From the NCBI GenBank assembly GCA_951802425.1, contig OX637799.1, forward strand, positions 3,100,001 through 3,164,000: a stretch of DNA of 64,000 bases, read 5' to 3'. The notes beneath the pieces are model-generated. The model had not been told where the DNA came from, ran no database searches, and saw nothing but the letters and a program-made list of their open reading frames with translations. The translations under genes were made by a program, and so were the position numbers. The stretch comes from Clavaria fumosa (lineage: Eukaryota; Basidiomycota; Agaricomycetes; Agaricales; Clavariaceae). Shown here piece by piece: positions 57,028-64,000 of the stretch (its first letter is position 1; each line of letters starts with the position of its first letter).

Positions 57028-60000
57028 CTACAGTAGAAAAGATGCTGCAAGCAAGAGTTCTTCAATCGAATGAGAATCCAAATCCACAACAACATTTGCA
57101 TCCCGGCAAACCTGCGAAATGACAAGAGCAGGAACATTACGCCAGAGCGTTTTGAAGTTGTCGTGGAGGTCTCTCTGAATGCGCGCCTGACGGAGACCAT
57201 ATGCCCGTATACCCTCAACCCTATAATCGAGTAGCAGACGGCTACCGACCAGCTCACTGGTGGTCTGCTGCGCGGCATCCATATCGTGTTGGAAGAACAC
57301 TGCACGTGCTTCCCAGAACTCAACCTTCCACCGCAAGAAATGTAAAACCCGTCTCATCTCCTCAAGAAGGAGTCGGACTTCTTCCTTCCAGCGGAACGCT
57401 CGGGCCCTTGCTTTGCACCATTCAACACGTAGGGCTTGAACTCTGTTAGCAGCAATAGCAAGCGTAGGGGATCAAGACTTACAGTCATGGAGATTGTCCT
57501 CTTCACTCAACAAGTCCCCACCACCACGTCTCCAAATCCATGAGAGCGATCTTCGGCCCTCGGACTCACCATCCTCTCCCACAGTCATGCTGCGAACATC
57601 CTCATCTCGTAATTCCAGCAACGAAGCCTTCCAAGCATCCCCCTGATTCAGTTGTGTGGTGAGTGATAACAATGCATCATACGCTGCATGATATTGGGCA
57701 ACGCTAGCATCGATGTGTCGCTGGGCCCGGGAAATGGTCGCATTAGCCCGTGTATTGGCTTGCTGTCCCGAGGCAAATCGGTCCTTGTATTTGTACAAGT
57801 AGGAGCGTAGTTGTAAGTTACGTCGAAGGTCGTGGAGAGCATCATTTGCTTGTGCATGGCGAAGTTTCCATTTGTATAAATAAAGACAAGGACTGCACGG
57901 AATCTTGCCAGAGATTGCTGATGGGAGCCATAGAGATGTATTTTGTGGTTGATCTTCGCCGAGACAATTGGAATCAATTTGCAGCATTGACAGGCCAGGA
58001 ATGTAGAGCTTCTGGATTGTACACCAGTTGTCGATCTTGCGCTGAAGTGTGTTTTTACGTTCTTGGATCTTTGTAAGCTGCGTATCAGTGGCGTGTTGAC
58101 CCAGTGCCAATAGATCACTCTGTAAACGCCGTCTGGAGCAGCGACGAGGAGTGAAGCGATGGGTCATGCATGATGGGTGCAGCGAGCGGGGTGACGATGA
58201 CGAGCAGGGTGATGACGACGAGCAGGGTGATGCATAATGGGCGCAGAATGGCGAGGTGACAACGATGAGCGGGGTTATGCATGATGGGCGCGGAACAGCG
58301 ATGATGAGTGGGGTGATGGGGTGACGATGATGAGCGGGGTGATGCAAGATGGGCGTGGAATGGCGACGATGACCAGGGTGACGATGATGCATGACGCGGT
58401 GGGATCGGAGCATCAGGAATGGCGGCAAGTGGATAAAGCATGGCGGGACACGGCAGGTTACCAAATGGCGGGGTAATGCATGACGGACAATGTGGGAACA
58501 GCGACAACAAGGGGGTGATATGACGCGGCGGGATCGGCAGTGATGGGTGATGCATGACGGGTGCAGAATAACGACAATGGGGTGATGGGGTGACGATGAC
58601 AGGCAGGTTGACGACGATGAGCAGGGTGATGGATGACGGGGTGATGACGGCGAGTGGGGTGATGCATGGGGTGCAGAATAGCGAGGACGAGCAGGGTGAT
58701 GCATGATGGGCGAAGAATAGCAATGGTGAGTTGGGTGATGCATGGTGGGCACGGAATAAATAAATACATACTGTTGATCCTCTAACTCTAATCCTACTGA
58801 GATAAGAACACTGGGAGAAATTGTCTCATTGAGTGCGGATATGTGACCTTGCTGGATCTCCAAGGCCTCCTGTTGCAGTAGATTAAGCTTTACAGACGCC
58901 AATCCCACAGCTGCAAGCCGAGAATCAATTAAACCCCTCATCAAAATGGATAGACTTACTTGGGCCTCGAAACTCGAAGGGATTCGGATTCGACCTGTCC
59001 CGTTCCCATGCCTCAACGGAGTCCTTCCATCTTGTCACTGAGTCTGAGAGCGACTCTGTCAGCTCCTGAAGAGCATGCATGTGTTCATTCCGTTCAGGCA
59101 TGGCTGCCTGAATTCTGCGGAGTAATAAAACACCTGTGGATACGTTCAAATACTGCGAGGGCAGGAAAACATGTAGATGTACCTAAGCCACAAATCTTCT
59201 TCCAGTTCATGTTGCCGAAGTGATCATCCAATGTATCCCGTCGGGAACCCGGACCCATTTCCTTAGTGCTCGAACTCAGAGAATTGGTGTTCGACCACCC
59301 GCATTCTGGAGCTTCACCATCGGTCCGGCCGACGAGGGGAGTAAGATTAAAAGAGTACAAAGAGTGACAAGCCAAGCGGTGAGCAGGAAGATGGAATTTG
59401 GGGACAAGAAATTTGATTTCAACTGAACTGCGGTCGATGTGATAATCAAGAGGGAATTTGAGCATGCGGTTCCAGAATTTCTGGCTTCATTGACAAGCAA
59501 TGTCATATGAGACTGTGATCTTCATAAACTCAGTATTGTTTCCATGTAGGCTGCTGAAGAAGATGTAATCCATGTTGATATATCTGGTGAACAATTGAGA
59601 GGCGTCATGGGATTCTACGACAAGGAGGACTTACCGTTCACCTTTCTGAAGATCACCCACTCCATTCGGGCGCTTCATGTCATGCCGGATACAATCAACA
59701 GTTCCCACACCAGTACTATCCAGAAAATGTGTGTCCTTGGAATTTGCCCTTGCCATTGCATCATAATTCGAACAGGTGGTTCGTTCCTGCGGTTGGTTTC
59801 CATGCTCCCCCAGAAAAGCCTTGTATTTCTTTTCCTCGACGAAATATGACCATCCTTTGCTCAACGATGGGTCCACCTTCTCGCTGGACACCTTTTTGCG
59901 CTTCAACTTGAAGTTGGCATCAAGGCCGACAAACAATGAGTAGAGCCAGCGCTGGCATTCCGGGGCATTCTTCCATCCTTCTGGGAGATTCTTCCCGGGC

Positions 60001-61146
60001 TGAGGACAGGCGGGGCAGAGCACTGCACACTCGCCTTCAGCAGTCGCACTAACTCCAGCATGATCGTGACCACGACCTGCTCGCTCGAGCATTTTGAGAT
60101 GACGCCACTCCCGGACCATTCGAAGGAAAGGTCTGTATAGGTCCTGAAAATGATGTAGGAACCGCAATATGCTATTCAGAGTGACACTTACCAAAGGCGG
60201 TAAGCCAACATTATTTGTTAGCCGGGCTAAAGTGCTGTAAAATTCAAAAGCAGAGACTTTGGACTCGAAGGAAAGGATCTGGAATTGATGGAGAACTTGG
60301 AAGGTGGCGGCAGATCTCGGGGATTTCGTCGTGGAAGGGAAGAGGCGACTCCGGAGTAGCTGTGCTATAATTCCCGGTGCAGTTTCGCATGCGCAGAAAT
60401 CCAAGGCAACTACATGTACACCATTTGAATGGATGACATCGAATTCATTGCCTATTGCGGGTTGAGGGTTGAGGCAATGCGTGCTCGTTCCGTGGCCAAG
60501 TTGTATTCGAAGACCAAGATTCTTGAGAGTCGCATGTTCGAAAAAGAAGCCATTCCATTTCTAGTGGTGATGCATCCTGAGACAACTGACCAGATTCAAC
60601 CAGATCAATAAACTCACGGTGATGAGATGGAATGGACAGCGCTTGTGATTCAACACAAGACAAGGTGCACAAAATAACTCATTGCTGAAGCAGTCGGTGC
60701 AACGATAGTCTGCTTTGCGAATACGGCACTGGATACAAACTTCCTGTGACATTGCGCCGGCACGGCCTTCTAACATGATAATTTCTGCAAGATACTTGTC
60801 ACGCTCGCTTATCCACGATGCAAGCAATTCATCCTAGCTTTGCTTCAGCCATTAGAAATTCATCGATTGGATGTGCACTCACTGAATAAGTTTGACGTCG
60901 ACCGGCATGGGACAGAGAAGGAAGGTCATCATCAAGAATACCAAGGCCAAATTCCGAGTCGTCAACGTTGCCAATTGAGAGTTGAAGAGAACTGTCGTCG
61001 GACGGAGTAATGAGATTGTTCAGCTTAAAAAAACTGTTGCGAACAGATATTCTGCCAGAATTTGATGTGAATGCCGTGTGACGAACTCGACTGGAGTTCG
61101 CAGTACTGGGGACATGATAGAACTTGACTCATTTCCTACGGTTCAT
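57028..61146 (-). pseudogene. KDZ transposase, right element (KDZ-R)
   Basis: A full-length mirror-image relative of KDZ-L. Start near 61146 (MNRRK, then a TGA at 61131-61129, then VKFYHVPS), CxC2 cluster CIQCRIRKADYRCTDC...FCAPC (about 60650-60730), CACETAPG (about 60395), LRMVREWRHLKMLERAGRG, LCPACPQPG, first Asp in VGLDANFKLKRK (about 59925), MNMDYIFFSSLHGN, second Asp in SYDIACQ (about 59495), Glu in VGRTDGEAPECGW (about 59320), then a long helical tail to the stop at 57030-57028 (EELLLAASFLL). Directly after SYDIACQ the Trp seen in KDZ-L is a TGA (59489-59487). One intron holds a satellite (58130-58770). Apart from the two stops it looks complete. Confidence 0.87.
58130..58770 (-). repeat. 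Satellite inside a KDZ-R intron
   Basis: On the minus strand it is the same GTCATGCATCACCCC family as 55560-56870, including the ACCAAATGGCGGGG marker (complement of the ATTCGGTAACCC region). It separates the exon ending LELEDQQ from the exon starting near RRRLQSDLLALGQ. At the same place KDZ-L has only a short intron. Confidence 0.88.
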
Positions 61147-61229
61147 TGGCAAGGGTGGAAGGCAGTCAAGACACGTGAAACTAGTCAAAGTGGCAAACAA
61201 CCATGAACTGCGCTACGTCCGAGTCTACG

Positions 61230-61910
61230 CTAGAGCTTCGGTATCTCGAGACTACGTGCTTGGATAGATGCTACATAGTCCTGGCATCTACAAGTGGTGC
61301 TCAGTAGATAGAGTTCATCCTGAAGGTGCTTGACTGTGCGGGCTATCCACTGCAAATGAACGAAATCCATTCCAGCATCGTATTCGACATCAGCCTGCCC
61401 AACCTTCTTCCATAGCTCATTCCATCTCCTCAACGCAGATCTCATTTCCTGATTTATATCCTGTTGTAGATGGGATAAATTCCCATGCATGAAATGAGTG
61501 ATGCGGAAATCTTGAGAGTCCTGCTCGAGTCGCAAATAACAGGTGTGCAGTACGTCTTCAGAGAGATTCTCCTGGGATGACAGCTTGAGCAAAACATCGC
61601 AGTCGAAGGGAGTCGATACAACGAGCTTTGGGTTGTGGAAGACGGCGCAAATCATTGGGGAGATAGGAACCGGCTCCCGGGCAAGATTGGTGATGGCTGG
61701 CGATGTGAAAGGAAATACAGCTGAGCCACGGCGACCATTTTTCCGCTTGTATGCAGCATGATTTTGAGCGGACCGTGTAGCTTTGCCGCTGGGGATTATC
61801 AGTTGCAATATAAGGAAAATCAGATTTGCTCACCGTTCTGACTGTGCATAGCGTGCTCTGCTAGCTTGCCTGGCAGCATGGCGCTGAGCATCGTCTTGGT
61901 ATTTGCGCAT
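61230..61910 (-). CDS. Small conserved KDZ-linked protein, right copy
   Basis: Exons 61910-61834 and 61788-61230, 211 residues, intact. It starts MRKYQDDAQRHAARQASRAR, has the basic ATRSAQNHAAYKRKNGRRG patch, a Pro-rich loop, and the helical end LQWIARTVKHLQDELYLL then CRCQDYVASIQARSLE. Same intron phase and layout as the left copy (37228-38006), with clear divergence in the middle. It lies upstream of KDZ-R in the same direction, about 80 bp away, so the two may share a promoter region or a transcript. Function unknown. Confidence 0.75.
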
Positions 61911-62405
61911 GTCGAAAGATGGTCGGAGTCTGTGATTACAGCCTCAGAACATTACATTGCTGACCACCTTCCAGTATATCATATTCTACATAGACAAATG
62001 ACATGAAAATGGTGAGCATATCAGACTTGACTCCTCTATATTTTTTTCAGAATTTCTGAGCTTTACCCTGAGCTGCCCGGACTCGTATTCTGTCAGTAGG
62101 ACCGATGTTGTGGCTGTGCTTGGTGTCCAGCCGCCGCAGCCTTACCTGCAAATACCATTGCTCATGGGTCAATTGCAACATACTGCAGTCAGGTAACATC
62201 AGCATTTTAGAGGCAACAATTATTTAGAGAGACAACAATTATTTCGCAATTTTTTGGGTCTCATTGTTGGCTGTTACCACTTATTTTCTGTCCTAGGTAC
62301 TTTTACCGACTTGGTGTTACAGCCACCGAGTCACTCACTTCTCAATTTCACTCACTTCTCAGTTTCAGGAGGCCGTGCAGATTGTGTATTCAGGTTAAAC
62401 AAAAA
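61911..62405. other. Spacer, nothing recognised
   Basis: About 495 bp between the small KDZ-linked gene and the viroplasmin-like gene. It should contain the promoter of the former and the 3' UTR of the latter. Short GAGACAACAATTATTT direct repeats occur near 62210-62245. Confidence 0.5.
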
Positions 62406-62898
62406 TCACAGCACACTAATCACTACTCCACCACTTTCTTCAGCAGCTGCGAAAGCCGCCTCAGCTGCTGCTTTGCTTGGGTGACGCTGGAAGCAAGCAC
62501 CGCTCACGCCGCTGACAAGGGGTGAGACGAGATGCCTTGGGGGCAACATTTAGATCATGCTTACAAGTTGGAATACGACGTACCAGCCTTGAAATACACC
62601 AACCTGACGACCTTTTGAGACAACATACCATCTCTCAGAGGCCTTGGCCATTGAGACACTCGTTTCTTTGGGGAAAATCTTGCATGTACAAGATGCGCAA
62701 TGTTTTACTCTGGGTTCTTGGAGCGTCTGGGCGGTTTCCAGAGACTTTTTGCTGTCATCGATAGCGAGTTCAAGGTCTGGAAATGGAAGGAAATAATAAG
62801 GAGATAGTGGGACAGAGGTAATGATACTTACTTGCCACTCGGGACAGTAACGCTTGCACGGCATCAACCGTAGAGGCAGAGGATTGCATCATCTGCAT
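62406..62898 (-). CDS. RNase H1 N-terminal (viroplasmin-like) domain protein, right copy
   Basis: Exons 62898-62832, 62776-62584 and 62535-62406 join in phase to 129 residues with no lesions. Signature: RWYVVSKGRQVGVFQGW, then SPLVSGVSGACFQRHPSK and AEAAFAAAEE. A Cys motif HCASCTCKIF precedes it. Introns are in the same positions as in the left copy (35939-36480). Three closely spaced in-frame ATGs (62898, 62892, 62889) make the exact start uncertain by three residues. No catalytic RNase H follows. Divergent from the gene starting at 63556. The intact state of both copies, compared with the decayed transposases, suggests either recent spread or selection. Confidence 0.82.
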
Positions 62899-63555
62899 TT
62901 ACAGTGCAATTGTGGTTAGAGGGGGGTGGATGAAGTAAAGGTTCTCTTGGATGCGCCATGAAAGTAAAGACATAATAGGTTGGAAGCTAAAACGTCGAAG
63001 AATTCCGAAAATGGTCAAATGGAAGAAACAGTGGCGGCAAGCGAAGGACAAACCGAAGGAATACTGGCCTCGTGACACTGATGTAGCATAATTCTCATCT
63101 TCATCTTGGCTTGTTTCGGGTACAGCGTATTTCGAAATTGAGCTGTGCTGACGATGGTAGTGATGGACCGTGGTGCAAATCACTAATTGACCACAGGAAG
63201 CTAAAACGTTGAAGAGTCTGAAAAAGGTCAGATGGAAGATAAAGTGGCGGCAAGCTCGTTTTGGGTACGGCGTATTCGAAATTGAGCTGCGCCGACGACG
63301 GTAGTGATGCATGATGATGGCGAATCATGATGACGGCGAATCATGACAGTGAATCGGCAATGCAGAATTGAGGCGATCTGGCGGTTCCCAACGGGTCTGT
63401 AATGCATCATTTACCGAGGGACCGCGGTGCAAATTGTTTATTGTGGAGGATCGCCGTTGAGCATCGTTGAGGGTTATATACATAGAGCATCGGCCTAAAA
63501 CTCACCATGTCAAATACGGGTTCAACTGTTGACTGCGTCATTGGCAACGTTTGCA
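62899..63555. repeat. Divergent spacer with about 200-bp direct repeat
   Basis: A block containing GGAAGCTAAAACGT, AGTGGCGGCAAGC and CGAAATTGAGCTG is present twice (about 62980-63145 and 63190-63305). The spacer separates two head-to-head genes and corresponds to 34656-35938 in the left element. Confidence 0.75.
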
Positions 63556-64000
63556 ATGCCTGGAAAGCCATGGACAACCGATGAGCAAGCGAAGTTCCTT
63601 GCCGACTATTTGCCACAATACCTCGAGACGCAAGCTAGCGGATCGCTGTCGACTGTATTTTGGCCGCTCCTATATCGAGAATGGTTTCAAGTGTATCCAG
63701 AGAAAACCGCAGCGTTTCCAGGATGCGAGGAGTTGACAGAAGCTCAAGAGGGGCAGTTGAAGGTCAGATTGGACGAACGGCGCAAGGTGAGTGGAACAAT
63801 GCATCATCATATATCACGAGAGTCAGTCGCACATTTTGTAGATGTTGCGTACATGGTTCCGGTGGAGAGGGAAAAGAATGGTGCGCAAAAAAACCGGATC
63901 TGTCTTTGCAGCATCGATACCGAAAACACGCCAATTACAAGATACCAAGGTGTACTCCAAGCTGTTCTATGAGAGTAAGTTAAAGCAGATTGTTGAGGAA
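63556..64000 (+). CDS. KDZ-linked gene of unknown function, right copy, cut by window end
   Basis: Exon 1 63556-63786 (MPGKPWTTDEQAKFLADYLP ... KVRLDERRK), intron 63787-63841 (GTGAGT donor), exon 2 from 63842 (MLRTWFRWRGKR, basic patch, then TKVYSKLFYESKLKQIV) running off the window. It matches the left copy (33733-34655) along its whole visible length with the same intron, and it points outward from the right KDZ element as the left copy does from the left. No domain is recognised. The Trp-rich head and basic WFRWR segment suggest nucleic-acid or chromatin contact, which is speculation. Confidence 0.7.

Overview
The window looks like a transposon-rich stretch of a filamentous basidiomycete genome, probably Agaricomycetes. 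The evidence is short (about 50-80 bp) GT-AG introns, a CAAX protease, a Mob/phocein protein and a tandem-RRM protein of fungal type, and above all KDZ (Kyakuja-Dileera-Zisupton) DNA transposons with CxC cysteine clusters, a TET/JBP dioxygenase gene, and Gypsy and Copia retroelements typical of mushroom-forming fungi. The species cannot be named from the sequence alone.

Layout. 1-9.7 kb: remains of two Gypsy (Ty3) retroelements and several LTR-like blocks, an inverted repeat, simple repeats including about 19 copies of a TGAGGG-type hexamer, and two small hAT-type non-autonomous elements with perfect 8-bp target duplications. 9.8-18.3 kb: the only ordinary host block, holding an Rce1-like CAAX protease (+), an ArsB/CitMHS-family permease (-), a Mob1/phocein protein (-) and a two-RRM Hrp1-like RNA-binding protein (+). 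The last two are head to head across about 135 bp. 18.6-33.7 kb: three Copia (Ty1) elements. Copia-1 is truncated and contains a 1.24-kb TIR element, which itself contains a 740-bp hAT-like element built round a 295-bp palindrome. Copia-2 is young (5-bp target duplication, LTRs about 99% identical) and sits inside a GC-rich minisatellite. Copia-3 keeps a 1298-codon frame but carries Asp-to-Asn in the reverse transcriptase active site and has lost its 3' end.

33.7-64 kb: two KDZ-type elements in mirror-image (tail-to-tail) orientation. Each has the same four-gene order: an outward-pointing gene of unknown function, then an inward-pointing RNase H1 N-terminal (viroplasmin-like) gene, a small conserved gene and a CxC2-type KDZ transposase gene. 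The left transposase gene is split at 39490/54296 by a 14.8-kb element (39491-54288). That insert has CCATTCAGTC-type terminal inverted repeats, AGATAGT target duplications and kilobase-long minisatellite arms packed with TTGGCC motifs. It carries four genes: its own KDZ transposase, a TET/JBP 2-oxoglutarate dioxygenase, a PHD-finger protein whose first 14 residues copy the histone H3 tail (12 of 14 identical), and a large protein of unknown function.

How the parts fit (inference). The large insert pairs a transposase with chromatin-directed cargo: a 5-methylcytosine oxidase family member and an H3-tail mimic joined to an H3-reader-type finger. Across unrelated elements in the window nearly all premature stops are TGA, often where relatives have Arg. 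That is the footprint expected from CpG methylation and deamination of CGA codons, so cytosine methylation probably acts on these elements.
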